Assembly (NCBI GenBank): GCA_001898485.1
Contig: MKTY01000020.1
Location: 248,001 to 312,000, forward strand
Source of the DNA: Sphingobacteriales bacterium 46-32
GTDB taxonomy: Bacteria > Bacteroidota > Bacteroidia > Chitinophagales > Chitinophagaceae
DNA: 64,000 nt
Direction: 5' to 3'
A program made the translations under genes and the position numbers. The notes beneath the pieces are model-generated. The model did no database searches, was not told the origin of the DNA, and saw only the letters and a list, made by a program, of their open reading frames with translations. This document shows, one piece after another, positions 33,471-43,480 of the stretch (within the stretch, counting starts at the first letter, position 1; each line of letters begins with the position of its first letter).

Positions 33471-35291
33471 TTATTTTCCTGCAGCAGATCCCCGTGACCA
33501 ATCGGTCAGGATTGCCTGCTGTAATGCATCAGGATTTGCGATCTTTTTAATTTCAAAAGAAGCTTTACGCTGTACTGCAGAGCGGATGCTCAGTTCTTTT
33601 AATATACCGCCCTGTATGATTTTCAACTTTATTTCTGCTCCAGGCTCGCTGTTTTTCAGCCAATCCTCCAATACGGCACGTGTCGCTTTTTGTCCATTGA
33701 TTTCTGTTATGACGTGGCGTCCTCTAATACCTGCTTCCCAGGCCGGCGACTGCCAGTCAACCTGACCTGCATAAAGACTGTCGTTGCGTATTTGGGTGGT
33801 GAAGCCCAGCCAGGCTCCGGGTTGAGCGCGTGCTACCGTATCAATGCTCAGGCCGGCATAAGACAGTATCGCAGGATAATCGAGCTCTTTGGTGGTATGC
33901 GTATACTCAAAGAATGAGGCCAGCGATACACCAGCCGCCGCCTCACAGGCTATCTGAAATTCAGCGTCAGTATATCCGCGGCCTTTTTCTTTGTAATATT
34001 TATAATACAAAGTACGCATCACATCATCGAGCGACTTTTTATTCTGACTGTGATGACGAATAGTAAAATCAAGCAACATGCCTACTACGGGGCCTTTGTC
34101 ATAATAAGAAATAGTCTTATTCACCTCGTCGGCAGTACGGCCAAATGGTCCATCAGACCAGGTATCGTAGCTGGCCTGTACCAGTGACTGAAACAAACGT
34201 CCGGGTTTGCCTTCAAATGCGAGAATATTGTTGCGAAGGTTACTGATCATTTCCTCTTCGGTAGTAATGCCGGCCCTGCGGAGGATCAGGTATTCATAAT
34301 ACACCGTAAGCCCCTCTGCAATCCAGAGCAGGTTGGTACGGTTGCCATTCAGGTAATCAAATGGTCCCAGTTCAAAAGGACGTATACGTTTAGCATTATA
34401 ATGATGAAAATACTCGTGTGCAATGAAATTGAGTATGCGTATCCGGGCGCCCCGTTCGTGCAAACCGTTGCCGCTAAAACTAATGGTAGTGGAATTAAGA
34501 TGCTCTATGCCACCCTGGCCAGGACCTATACCTATAATGGTATAATGGTTAAAAGGAATATCGCCGATAAGATCTGCAGCTGCCGTGGTGATTTTTTTCA
34601 AGTCGTCCATCAGTGACTGTCCATCAAACTCTCCCATTTTATAACCAACAAAATAGTGAGGAACCCCTTTTACTGAAAATGGTGGCAGTGAGTCGAGATT
34701 GCCTGCCAGCAGGGGGCTGTCATAAAGCACATCATAATCGGGGGCGGTGAAACTATGTGCCTGACCCGGCACTTTATCCAGGCCGGTGACGACCTGTTTC
34801 CAGGCCTTATAAGGCTTTACGGTAATCTTTACGGGCTTTTGTATACCTCCTTCGGGATACATACATACAGATGCAGGAACTATATAGCCACGGGAGGAAT
34901 CCAGATAGGAATTGGCTACGAAAGCCCTTGCGGCCTTTACATCATAGGTTACTTTTACAGCTCCTGCGCGCGGCCAACTGATCTTCCAGCTATTGCTGTC
35001 TGTTTTTTCCCATTTGAGCGGACGGCCTGTGGCATCGGTGGCGGCAAAATTGCTGACCTGCCTGGCATAATCCAGTCGCTGATAATAGCCGGGCGACCAT
35101 ACGGGCATGTGCAGCAGCAAAAAGGCAGATGTGCTCCGAGGCACCTGCATAGAAACCCTGATTTGCTGAGAGGCTGGCTGCTCTAACGAAACAGTAAACG
35201 AAACAGGAGCTGCTGATTGAGCAGTTAACGTAGTATATACGCCTATAAGACATGCCAGAAGCATGCCGTGGCGTAAGTAATGGTTGAGCAT
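33471..35291 (-). CDS. M61-family glycyl aminopeptidase-like protease with PDZ domain
   Basis: About 606 residues with a signal peptide (MLNHYLRHGMLLACLIGVY; an ATG at 35309 is possible). The zinc motif is HEYFHHYN (His292, Glu293, His296), preceded by GGIEHLNS and followed by WIAEGLTVYYEY, all typical of M61 proteases. A PDZ domain follows (AWLGFTTQIRNDSLYAGQV, then PAWEAGIRGRHVITEINGQ). M61 enzymes trim N-terminal Gly/Ala residues. Together with the downstream amidase this may serve peptide scavenging in the periplasm. Confidence 0.9.
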   Translation of the reverse strand: MLNHYLRHGMLLACLIGVYTTLTAQSAAPVSFTVSLEQPASQQIRVSMQVPRSTSAFLLLHMPVWSPGYYQRLDYARQVSNFAATDATGRPLKWEKTDSNSWKISWPRAGAVKVTYDVKAARAFVANSYLDSSRGYIVPASVCMYPEGGIQKPVKITVKPYKAWKQVVTGLDKVPGQAHSFTAPDYDVLYDSPLLAGNLDSLPPFSVKGVPHYFVGYKMGEFDGQSLMDDLKKITTAAADLIGDIPFNHYTIIGIGPGQGGIEHLNSTTISFSGNGLHERGARIRILNFIAHEYFHHYNAKRIRPFELGPFDYLNGNRTNLLWIAEGLTVYYEYLILRRAGITTEEEMISNLRNNILAFEGKPGRLFQSLVQASYDTWSDGPFGRTADEVNKTISYYDKGPVVGMLLDFTIRHHSQNKKSLDDVMRTLYYKYYKEKGRGYTDAEFQIACEAAAGVSLASFFEYTHTTKELDYPAILSYAGLSIDTVARAQPGAWLGFTTQIRNDSLYAGQVDWQSPAWEAGIRGRHVITEINGQKATRAVLEDWLKNSEPGAEIKLKIIQGGILKELSIRSAVQRKASFEIKKIANPDALQQAILTDWSRGSAAGK

Positions 35292-35338
35292 AGTCAGAAA
35301 GGTATGCAATTGGCTTTAATTTTCCGGACCATTCACCC

Positions 35339-37723
35339 CTATTCCAGTATCTGTTCTATACGGGTGAGTTTTCCATCGCGCGTCATCCCTTCGATTACTA
35401 CCCGGAAAGCCTGGGAAAAATCATTATTATAAAAACTAAAGTTGATCGTTCCTTTACCGGGACTGGCCATCAATTGCGGATTCCAGTAAAGAGTGGTGCG
35501 CATATCTTTCTTATCCTGATCCTGCTTGAACGAGCTATAGTTGGGTGAATAAAACTGACGGATAGCCGTATAACCGGTAACCACATTACTGGGCAACCCT
35601 TTACCTGGTTCAGATTTTACATCATTGCCCTTACGTGTATAAATAGCAATAGCGCCATTGGCACCGTTGACAGACCCCATAAATGGCGGGCGTAATACTT
35701 TTATATAGGCCACATCGCTTGCGGATATGGAAGATATCATGGTGGCGTCGGTGGGAATTTCATTAAGGAAAAGTTGGGGCGTGCCACCTCGCCACTGCAT
35801 AGACGGGTTACCTCCTGCCGCATTGGTTATTTGCAAACCTGCTACTCTGCCCTGCAGATAAGTAAAAATATTGAGATTGGCAGATGCCAGCGGATCGCTC
35901 AACAGGTCAAACGAATATCCATCGCCACCCGAAAAAAGTCCGGAAGCATATTTTTCATCCATCAGTTGCTCGGGCGTCTTTGTTCTTGATTTTACTACCA
36001 CATTTTCCAGCAGTTTACCTTCGTAGAGTTTTAGCAAATCCTGCTCCTGTTTTGCCAGTTGCATATGCCGGTAAAAACCGGTAGTATCTGGCGAGGGATT
36101 GGCGAAGCGCCCGCTGGCACTAAGGTTTGAAGTGAGGGCCGGTAGCTTGTTTTCCAGGAATCGCACGCTCGCACTGTTCATCTTTTTGCCTTTCGAAAAC
36201 TGGTAATAGATCGTGGTGGAATCGAAGAGAATAAGGGAGGGTTCCACAAACTGTCCATCAGGCTGCAGGGGTACCACCATCACATTTCCTTCTGCATTTT
36301 TGGGTTTGCTCATTAAGATGATGGATTGCGCCTCTTTCAATTCAGCAGCTGTAGCTCCATATACCCGGCCTGACACTGTCAGGTAAGTTGTGTCGCGGGG
36401 GTAACTGATAGTGGGCAATTTACCGCTGGCTACGTCTTCCCATTTAAAGCGACGCCAGCCATGGGTTAGCATTACCAGATCCAAATGGCGGGCCACGGTA
36501 TCGCTGGTGCTGCTGAAATAATAGCCCGGCTTATATACCTGCCCTTTCAGATCCCCGGTAAGCAGCAAGCGGGTAATGATATTATCGCTGCTGTCTGTTT
36601 CTATGCCGGCATCTGTGATCGATACCGAAAGATTGGCTGTAAGATTATCCGGAATGGTTACTTCAATATCATTGCGGGCTCTTTTGTTCATGCCCCAGTG
36701 TTTTACTTCTAATCCGGGCGTAAACACATACTCCTGGTTATTGATATAAGTGATACGCTCGGCCAGCGGTTGCCATTTGTCGTCAAAAGCTGTAATAGTC
36801 AAAATACCGGAAGGCAAATCCTGTGTTGGAATCACCCCCTTTATCTCGCCGGCCTTACTGTCTTTTGCCAGTTTAAATACCATTACCTGTCCCATAGTGC
36901 CAACGAGATAAATCTGTCCGGGATCAAATGATCCGCCCCGCTCTACCGACACTGAGAAATATCTTTTGTCTTTGATGGGAGATACCTGCAGCGTTATACC
37001 CGTAGCTTTTACTGCCGGCAGGGGTGTTTTCTTTTCTGTGCCACGTGCATCTTTCCATACAGCTGTAAATGCATCACCGGCATTGGGAGTAATAAATACC
37101 ACACCCATACCATCGTGCTGCACACGCAGGCTGTCTATCACCTTACCTGCAGCGTTGGTCACTACTCCTTTTACATTTACAGGAATACCGTATTCGTCAT
37201 GGGCTTTAAACGCTACCTTATTCACCAACCCCTGTATCATATCACCGCCTTCAGGAAAAAATTCGAGATAAGTGGCTGGCTGCGGCTTGTTTTTGGCAAC
37301 ACCGGATGCCTGTAGCACACGTATATCTTTATTGTATAAAAAGGCTGAATCAAAATTGAGCATCCACCGGGTATAGCCGCGGGCATGAATGTATTTTCCG
37401 GTATAACCGGCCGGCAGATCAAACTGACCGTTTGTAGTTCCTTCGTAAAGCGGGCTTGATGTACGCCCAATAAGCTTTCCTGTCTCATCGGTCCAGTCGA
37501 TATAGAAATTCTTGCTCGCATCGGCCGGAAACGGGCCTTCCATAAGGTATACCTTAAACCAAATAGTCTCACCAGGCGAATAAGCAGCCTTGTCGTAATG
37601 CAGATAGGCCCGCTCCTGTGAGAATTCTGTTCCGTAGCGTTCCAGTGTGGATTCAAAATTTTGCGCCTGCAGCCCGGCAAAGGTCAGGAATAGAAGTAGT
37701 AACGTACAGCTCAGACGGATCAT
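35339..37723 (-). CDS. Secreted MG2-domain protein with TonB plug domain (paralogue)
   Basis: This 794-residue protein has signal MIRLSCTLLLLFLTFAGLQA. MG2-like domains follow (AYLHYDKAAYSPGETIWFKVY, then FFPEGGDMIQGLVNKVAF) and then a plug domain (DPLASANLNIFTYLQGRVAG, then GTPQLFLNEIPTD and SASDVAYIKVLRPPF). It shares the design and several blocks (LTHGWRRFKW, YKPGYYFS) with the protein at 21377-23755. There is no barrel. The plug segment keeps the SusC-like turn of receptor plugs, so it may dock to another receptor or be an envelope chaperone; this is inference. Confidence 0.8.
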   Translation of the reverse strand: MIRLSCTLLLLFLTFAGLQAQNFESTLERYGTEFSQERAYLHYDKAAYSPGETIWFKVYLMEGPFPADASKNFYIDWTDETGKLIGRTSSPLYEGTTNGQFDLPAGYTGKYIHARGYTRWMLNFDSAFLYNKDIRVLQASGVAKNKPQPATYLEFFPEGGDMIQGLVNKVAFKAHDEYGIPVNVKGVVTNAAGKVIDSLRVQHDGMGVVFITPNAGDAFTAVWKDARGTEKKTPLPAVKATGITLQVSPIKDKRYFSVSVERGGSFDPGQIYLVGTMGQVMVFKLAKDSKAGEIKGVIPTQDLPSGILTITAFDDKWQPLAERITYINNQEYVFTPGLEVKHWGMNKRARNDIEVTIPDNLTANLSVSITDAGIETDSSDNIITRLLLTGDLKGQVYKPGYYFSSTSDTVARHLDLVMLTHGWRRFKWEDVASGKLPTISYPRDTTYLTVSGRVYGATAAELKEAQSIILMSKPKNAEGNVMVVPLQPDGQFVEPSLILFDSTTIYYQFSKGKKMNSASVRFLENKLPALTSNLSASGRFANPSPDTTGFYRHMQLAKQEQDLLKLYEGKLLENVVVKSRTKTPEQLMDEKYASGLFSGGDGYSFDLLSDPLASANLNIFTYLQGRVAGLQITNAAGGNPSMQWRGGTPQLFLNEIPTDATMISSISASDVAYIKVLRPPFMGSVNGANGAIAIYTRKGNDVKSEPGKGLPSNVVTGYTAIRQFYSPNYSSFKQDQDKKDMRTTLYWNPQLMASPGKGTINFSFYNNDFSQAFRVVIEGMTRDGKLTRIEQILE

Positions 37724-37795
37724 CAGTAATCAGATTTACGGACAGGAAAGAAATGACCCTGTAAATTAAGTTAAGAATGGAAAGTAAACAAAGAA

Positions 37796-37876
37796 TGAAG
37801 GAATAAGGCAAAAGATAAAAGGTAAATGATTTCTTAACATTCCTTTACCTTTTACCCTTGTCCTTTGCTCCTTAAA
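37796..37876. repeat. AAGGTAAAAGG-type inverted repeat upstream of the MG2/plug gene
   Basis: The left arm contains AAGGCAAAAGATAAAAGG then TAAATG. The right arm read in reverse complement contains AAGGGTAAAAGG then TAAAGGAATG. The words are close to those of the repeat at 8222-8330. It lies directly after the IcmF stop. Confidence 0.55.
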
Positions 37877-37883
37877 CCTTCGC

Positions 37884-40800
37884 TTACATATTCCTCCTGT
37901 ACTGCCCGCCTACTTCATACAGCGCATGCGTGATCTGCCCCAGGGTACAATAACGGACTGCATCCATAAGTGCCGCAAACAAATTGCCGTTTTCAACAGC
38001 TACCTGCCGGAGATGGCGGAGACTGATTTCTGCCTGTTGTGCATGCCGTTTTCTGAAGGCCTGCAGATTGTTTATCTGCAATTCTTTTTCTTCGGCAGTA
38101 CTGCGTATGACCTCCCGTGGTACTATGGTAGGACTTCCCTTACTGTTGAGGAATGTATTTACGCCTACCAGCGGCAACTCGCCGGTATGTTTAAGATGTT
38201 CATAATGCAGGCTTTCTTCCTGTATCTTATTGCGCTGATACATCCGCTCCATAGCGCCCAGTACTCCTCCACGCTCGGTAATGCGATCAAACTCTGCCAG
38301 TACAGCTTCTTCCACCAGGCTGGTCAGCTCTTCGATGGCGAAACTGCCCTGGATGAAGTTTTCGGTACGGGCTGTTCCCATCTCCCGGTTTATAATAAGC
38401 TGAATAGCCATGGCCCGGCGTACACTCTCTTCGGTAGGAGTAGTGATTGCCTCGTCGTATGCATTTGTGTGCAGCGAATTGCAGTTGTCGTAAATGGCAT
38501 ATAATGCCTGCAGCGTGGTGCGGATGTCGTTGAAGTCGATCTCCTGCGCATGCAGGCTGCGACCCGAGGTCTGAATATGATACTTCAGCATCTGGCTCCG
38601 CTTGTTGGCCTTGTATTTATATTTCATGGCTTTAGCCCAGATGCGCCTGGCCACCCGGCCAATCACGCTGTACTCCGGATCCATACCATTGCTGAAAAAG
38701 AAGGAAAGATTAGGCGCAAAATCATCAATATTCATTCCGCGACTGAGATAATACTCCACATAGGTAAACCCATTGGCCAGCGTAAATGCGAGCTGTGTAA
38801 TGGGATTGGCACCTGCTTCGGCAATGTGATAACCGCTGATGCTGACGCTATAGAAATTACGCACCTTTTGTTCAATAAAATACTCCTGCACATCACCCAT
38901 CAGCTTGAGGGCAAATTCTGTAGAGAAAATACAGGTATTCTGCGCCTGGTCTTCTTTCAGAATATCTGCCTGTACGGTACCCCGCACCTGCTGCAGAGCA
39001 GTTTGCCGGCATTGTTCATATACATCTGCAGGCAGTACTTCTTCTCCGCTTAACCCCAGCAGGCGAAGACCCAGCCCATCGTTGCCCTCGGGCAACTGGT
39101 CCGGAAAAGCCGGATTAAAGTAACGGGGGGGCGTATCACCGAATTTATTTCGTTTCAGTTCTTCTACCTGTTCCCATAAGCCCAGTTCCGTTATCTTCTT
39201 TTCACATTGCTGATCAATTGCTGCATTCATAAAAAATGCCAGCAGCATGGGAGCAGGACCATTAATGGTCATAGATACAGAAGTACGCGGATCGCAGAGA
39301 TCAAAACCACTGTAAAGTTTTTTGGCATCGTCAACCGTGGCAATGCTCACGCCACTGTTACCGATCTTACCATAGATATCCGGGCGATAGTCGGGATCTT
39401 CGCCATAGAGGGTAACGCTGTCAAAAGCAGTAGAAAGCCGCTTGGCCGGCTGTCCTGCACTTACATAATGAAATCGTTTGTTGGTCCGTTCGGGCCCGCC
39501 TTCGCCCGCAAACATGCGGGTAGGATCCTCTCCTTCCCGTTTGAGCGGAAATACACCAGCGGTAAAGGGAAAATGCCCGGGCACATTCTCCTGCGCCTGC
39601 CATTGCAGCAGGTCTCCCCAGTCTTTGTAGCGCGGTAATAATACTTTAGGAATACGTGTACCGCTCAGACTGGTTGTAAACATGGGTTGGCTTATAACCT
39701 TATCCCGCACGGTATACTCGTAATAATCTTTTTGATACTCGTTCCATTTATCCGGCCAGTTCTGAACCAGTTTGCGGCTGACAGGAGTGAGCTGATCGCG
39801 CAGGGCATCTATCTGTTTTTGGAGGGCCTGGGTCAATTCTGGCGGAGCCGCTGATTCCTGCATGGCGTTCAGCGCCCCCTGCAACTGGTACAGCCGGCTG
39901 GCAATAGCAGCCTGCTCTTTTACCAGCTGGTCGTACCCGCGGTTGGCTTCGCTGATCTCACTCAGGTATCTTGCCCGGCTGGCAGGGATTACGGCTTGCG
40001 ACACAGAAGCTGTTTCGGGAAAACTGAATTCACCAAAATGCACACCGGTTTTTGCCTCTATTTTGGCCAGCAACCGGGTAAACAAGCGATTTACGCCTTC
40101 GTCATTGAAGCGGCTGGCCATCGTACCAATAATGGGCAGCTCGGCATCGGTCGCCGTCCAGAGGCCATGGTTACGTTTATATTGCTTGCGTACGTCAGCC
40201 AGCGCGTCGAGTGCCCCGGCTTTATCAAATTTATTGATACAAACCAGGTCGGCATAATCGAGCATATTGATCTTTTCCAGTTGCGATGCCGCACCATACT
40301 CAGGTGTCATGACATACATGCTCACATCGCAATAATCCAGGATAGACGCATCGCTCTGCCCCACACCAGCCGATTCGAGGATAACCAGGTCGTACCCGGC
40401 CTCCCGGCATATTTCAATGGCTTCTTCCACATGTGCACTGAGTGCCCTGTTATCGTCACGCGTGGCCAGGCTGCGCATATAAGCCCGGGGATGCGAAATG
40501 GCATTCATGCGAATACGATCACCCAGCAGCGCACCACCCGTCTTTTTCTTGGAAGGATCAACGGATATCACCGCTATGGTTTTATCTGCAAAACTGTTCA
40601 GGTAACGGCGCACTATCTCATCGGTAACCGATGATTTACCGGCTCCTCCGGTACCGGTGATACCCAGTACAGGTATGCGTGTTGCCGGTTTTTTATGGGA
40701 TTGCTCCAAACCATTTTCTGCATTGGTGATGCGGCGGGCCACCTGGCGGATATCATGCGCTTCTCCCAGCTGCAGCGGTTTTGTGTATACGCCGGTACCG

Positions 40801-41231
40801 TTGAGGGATATATCACACTGACGAATCACATCTTCGATCATTCCTTCGAGGCCCATTTTGCGGCCATCGTCGGGAGAATAAATACGGGTAATGCCATAGG
40901 CATGCAACTCTTCTGCCTCTTCGGGCAGAATGGTGCCACCACCACCCCCAAAAATGCGGATATGGCCGCATCCGTTTTCCTCCAGCAGGTCTTTCATATA
41001 CTTGAAAAACTCCACGTGTCCGCCCTGGTAACTGGTAATGGCAATACCATGTACGTCCTCTTCTATGGCCGCTTCCACTATTTCCTTTACAGAACGGTTG
41101 TGGCCCAGGTGAATGATTTCGGCGCCTTTACTTTGTAAAATCCGGCGCATGATATTAATAGCGGCATCGTGTCCGTCAAATAATGAAGCGGCCGTTACCA
41201 GGCGTATCTTATGAGAAGGTATGTATGTCAT
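37884..41231 (-). CDS. icmF: Fused isobutyryl-CoA mutase IcmF
   Basis: The 1115-residue fusion has, in order, a cobalamin-binding domain (DGHDAA with the lower-ligand His21, residues 10-140), a MeaB-like G-protein chaperone (Walker A GTGGAGKS at 193-200, NKFD motif later) and a large mutase domain (about 540-1100, including [19 protein letters not shown] and the BxxB-like [18 protein letters not shown]). This order is that of IcmF, which isomerises isobutyryl-CoA and n-butyryl-CoA and repairs its own B12 loading. It fits branched-chain amino acid or fatty-acid breakdown. The gene stands alone with its own promoter. Confidence 0.93.
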   Translation of the reverse strand: MTYIPSHKIRLVTAASLFDGHDAAINIMRRILQSKGAEIIHLGHNRSVKEIVEAAIEEDVHGIAITSYQGGHVEFFKYMKDLLEENGCGHIRIFGGGGGTILPEEAEELHAYGITRIYSPDDGRKMGLEGMIEDVIRQCDISLNGTGVYTKPLQLGEAHDIRQVARRITNAENGLEQSHKKPATRIPVLGITGTGGAGKSSVTDEIVRRYLNSFADKTIAVISVDPSKKKTGGALLGDRIRMNAISHPRAYMRSLATRDDNRALSAHVEEAIEICREAGYDLVILESAGVGQSDASILDYCDVSMYVMTPEYGAASQLEKINMLDYADLVCINKFDKAGALDALADVRKQYKRNHGLWTATDAELPIIGTMASRFNDEGVNRLFTRLLAKIEAKTGVHFGEFSFPETASVSQAVIPASRARYLSEISEANRGYDQLVKEQAAIASRLYQLQGALNAMQESAAPPELTQALQKQIDALRDQLTPVSRKLVQNWPDKWNEYQKDYYEYTVRDKVISQPMFTTSLSGTRIPKVLLPRYKDWGDLLQWQAQENVPGHFPFTAGVFPLKREGEDPTRMFAGEGGPERTNKRFHYVSAGQPAKRLSTAFDSVTLYGEDPDYRPDIYGKIGNSGVSIATVDDAKKLYSGFDLCDPRTSVSMTINGPAPMLLAFFMNAAIDQQCEKKITELGLWEQVEELKRNKFGDTPPRYFNPAFPDQLPEGNDGLGLRLLGLSGEEVLPADVYEQCRQTALQQVRGTVQADILKEDQAQNTCIFSTEFALKLMGDVQEYFIEQKVRNFYSVSISGYHIAEAGANPITQLAFTLANGFTYVEYYLSRGMNIDDFAPNLSFFFSNGMDPEYSVIGRVARRIWAKAMKYKYKANKRSQMLKYHIQTSGRSLHAQEIDFNDIRTTLQALYAIYDNCNSLHTNAYDEAITTPTEESVRRAMAIQLIINREMGTARTENFIQGSFAIEELTSLVEEAVLAEFDRITERGGVLGAMERMYQRNKIQEESLHYEHLKHTGELPLVGVNTFLNSKGSPTIVPREVIRSTAEEKELQINNLQAFRKRHAQQAEISLRHLRQVAVENGNLFAALMDAVRYCTLGQITHALYEVGGQYRRNM

Positions 41232-41250
41232 GAATTTTTATTCGCAAAGG

Positions 41251-41279
41251 CAAAAATAACAAAATCGGACTTCTACAAA
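41251..41279 (-). promoter_or_regulatory. Promoter of icmF
   Basis: TTTG, 17 bases, TATTTTTG on the minus strand, with the -7 box 19 bases before the icmF start. The leader would be about 10 bases. The remaining 41280-41527 contains no gene or clear element. Confidence 0.55.
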
Positions 41280-41527
41280 CAGGTGTTAGCCATACATTTC
41301 CGAAAAAACAGCCGCTGATTATAAACAGACTGGCTGCCGGATTGAATAAGCCCTTGTTCAGGATAGCGGAAAAAACGTTTAATTGCTGTAAGCGGGCCAC
41401 AGCTGGTATAATGCCCGGTCAGAGGAGTATTTTCCGGTAAAGTGGAGAAAAACAGCGCAAATATGTGCTGATCAAACAGCAAAGGTCAAACAATAATTTA
41501 CTGCATGCGCATTAGCTGGTTTCTTTC

Positions 41528-41535
41528 TACTTTTG
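41528..41535 (+). promoter_or_regulatory. -7 box TACTTTTG for the glycosyltransferase-like gene
   Basis: An exact TAnnTTTG match ends 9 bases before the ATG at 41545, so transcripts would start at or just before the start codon (leaderless or nearly so). No matching -33 box is clear. Confidence 0.5.
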
Positions 41536-41544
41536 GCCACTTTT

Positions 41545-42480
41545 ATGGTTAACACCTGTCTGGTTATCGTTTTTAATCACCGGTATGATAAAAATATACC
41601 GGTTCTGGAAAAAATATATGCTGGTCGTTTCCGGCATATCCGTTTCCTGGTGCCTTTTTACAACGGCACCAATCCGCATGTGATCCCTGTATATGAAAGT
41701 TCCAATTACTTTCAGTCTTATTTTGCCCAGGGATTTTCGCGTTTTTTTGACCCCTCTTTTACCCATTATATTTTTATCGGCGATGACTGTCTGCTGCATC
41801 CCTCAATCAATGAGCACAATGTGCTGGAGCAGACGGGGCTTGCTGCCGGGGCCGATTTCTTGCCCCAGTTAAACAAATTTCAAAGTACCTCCGGCGTAAC
41901 CTGGTGGCATACATTTAAGGGAATTGATTTTTTTCACAACCGGAAGGGGGCCGAAATTGCACGTGAACTTCCTTCGCGCGAAGAAGCCGTTGCCCGCTTC
42001 AAACAGCATGGCATTGACACAGTACCACTGAGCATGGCCAATATTTTTGGCACCAAAACACCTCCCGGGAAAAAGGCTTTGGAATACTGGCTGTTTAAAC
42101 AGTACCATTTCCGTTACAAATGGAAAAAATACAGGAAGGGTTCACATATTGAACTCCCCTATCCCATTGCCGGTTCTTACTCCGATATACTGATCATTAC
42201 CCGCGATACAGTAGCCGATTTTTGCCGTTACTGCGGCATAATGGCAGCTGCCGGTTTATTTGTGGAAATAGCAATACCCACCGCACTGCTCCTGAGCGCC
42301 CGTAAGATTATGCTCGAAGACCATCTGCGCCTGCAGGGCAGGGCATTGTGGACCCCGGAAGATATTCAGGCCGTTGAAAAACAATTCAACAGCTCACTCA
42401 AAGCGCTTATGGAAGGTTTTCCTGCAAATCAACTTTATTATCATCCTGTCAAATTATCGAAATGGAAAAACGATCTGTAA
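41545..42480 (+). CDS. Glycosyltransferase-like protein, family uncertain
   Basis: 311 residues from the ATG at 41545 (MVNTCLVIVFNHRYDKN; the frame opens with TTG at 41533). The N-terminal half looks like a nucleotide-sugar binding fold, with a DxD-like acid pair in HYIFIGDDCLLHP. The C-terminal half is basic and lacks membrane segments. Its 3' end overlaps the next gene, a STELLO-type glycosyltransferase, by 19 bases, so they are co-expressed. A role in glycan synthesis is likely, but acceptor and donor are unknown. Confidence 0.6.
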   Translation: MVNTCLVIVFNHRYDKNIPVLEKIYAGRFRHIRFLVPFYNGTNPHVIPVYESSNYFQSYFAQGFSRFFDPSFTHYIFIGDDCLLHPSINEHNVLEQTGLAAGADFLPQLNKFQSTSGVTWWHTFKGIDFFHNRKGAEIARELPSREEAVARFKQHGIDTVPLSMANIFGTKTPPGKKALEYWLFKQYHFRYKWKKYRKGSHIELPYPIAGSYSDILIITRDTVADFCRYCGIMAAAGLFVEIAIPTALLLSARKIMLEDHLRLQGRALWTPEDIQAVEKQFNSSLKALMEGFPANQLYYHPVKLSKWKNDL

Positions 42481-43448
42481 AGAAATATATCGTCATCACC
42501 AGCATCTTTGAACCTACCGAAGCCGTCAGGTCCTTTGCCCGCCAGAAAGGTTACCAGCTGATAGTAGTAGGCGATAAGAAAACACCCGCTCACTGGCAGC
42601 AGGATGGCTGCATTTATCTGAGTGTGGAACAACAACTGGAGCTGGCTCCTGCTTTTGCACAGCGTATTCCCTTTAACCATTATGGCAGAAAAATGCTGGG
42701 CTATGTATATGCCATGCAGCAGGGTGCCGAAGTAATCATCGATACAGATGATGATAACATCCCTTATGCAGGTTGGGAATTCCCTTCCTTTGAAGGTGAT
42801 TTCACCGTGTCTCAGCCTAACCTGGGCTGGGTAAATATTTATCAGCATTACACCAGTCAGTTTATCTGGCCCAGAGGGCTTCCGTTGCGTAATATCCGCG
42901 ATAGCCGCGAAAAACTGCAATGGGCTTCCCCGGGCCCGCAAAAAGTAGGCATCTGGCAGGGCCTTGCCGATGAGGATCCCGATGTGGATGCTATTTATCG
43001 TCTTACCGACAATACCCCCTGCATATTCGATGAGAAGGAACCGGTGGTTCTTGCCAGTGGCACAGTATGCCCCTTCAATTCCCAGAACACCGCTATTCGC
43101 CGCGAATTGTTTCCCTTACTTTTTCTCCCTTCATTTGTAACATTCCGCTTTACGGATATACTTCGCGGCATTGTAGCCCAGCCCATACTCTGGAAACATG
43201 GTTACCGGTTAGGATTTACCAAAGCCACGGTGGTACAAAAACGTAATGAGCACGATTATTTCAAAGATTATGAAAGTGAAGTACCCATGTATCTGCATGG
43301 CGAAAAGGCCCTGAAGCTGGTAGCCGATTCCCTGTCTGCTTCGAGCGTAAGCGATAACCTGCGCGAGGCGTATGAAGCCCTGCATAAAGCAGGTATAGTA
43401 GAACAAAAAGAACTGACTGTACTAACCGAATGGCTGGCCCATTGTTAA
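42462..43448 (+). CDS. STELLO/DUF288-type glycosyltransferase
   Basis: This 328-residue protein starts KKYIVITSIFEPTEAVRSFA and contains the metal-binding acidic cluster IIDTDDDNIPYAGW, both typical of the STELLO (DUF288) family. Plant STELLO proteins work at the Golgi in cellulose synthase assembly; bacterial members are little studied. No signal peptide or membrane segment is seen. The start lies within the last codons of the upstream gene. The two form a small glycan unit before the amino-sugar kinase gene. Confidence 0.75.
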   Translation: MEKRSVKKYIVITSIFEPTEAVRSFARQKGYQLIVVGDKKTPAHWQQDGCIYLSVEQQLELAPAFAQRIPFNHYGRKMLGYVYAMQQGAEVIIDTDDDNIPYAGWEFPSFEGDFTVSQPNLGWVNIYQHYTSQFIWPRGLPLRNIRDSREKLQWASPGPQKVGIWQGLADEDPDVDAIYRLTDNTPCIFDEKEPVVLASGTVCPFNSQNTAIRRELFPLLFLPSFVTFRFTDILRGIVAQPILWKHGYRLGFTKATVVQKRNEHDYFKDYESEVPMYLHGEKALKLVADSLSASSVSDNLREAYEALHKAGIVEQKELTVLTEWLAHC

Positions 43449-43468
43449 CCCATCGCTCATTTTATTTT

Positions 43469-43476
43469 TACTTTTG
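43469..43476 (+). promoter_or_regulatory. -7 box TACTTTTG before the kinase-RapZ gene
   Basis: An exact TAnnTTTG match ends 4 bases before the ATG at 43481. This is the same octamer and near-leaderless layout as at 41528. Confidence 0.45.
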
Positions 43477-43480
43477 ACAG

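Noticed and set aside
39996-40634. 212-codon plus-strand frame inside icmF
   Set aside because: Antisense to the conserved G-protein domain of icmF. Codon pattern follows the opposite strand.
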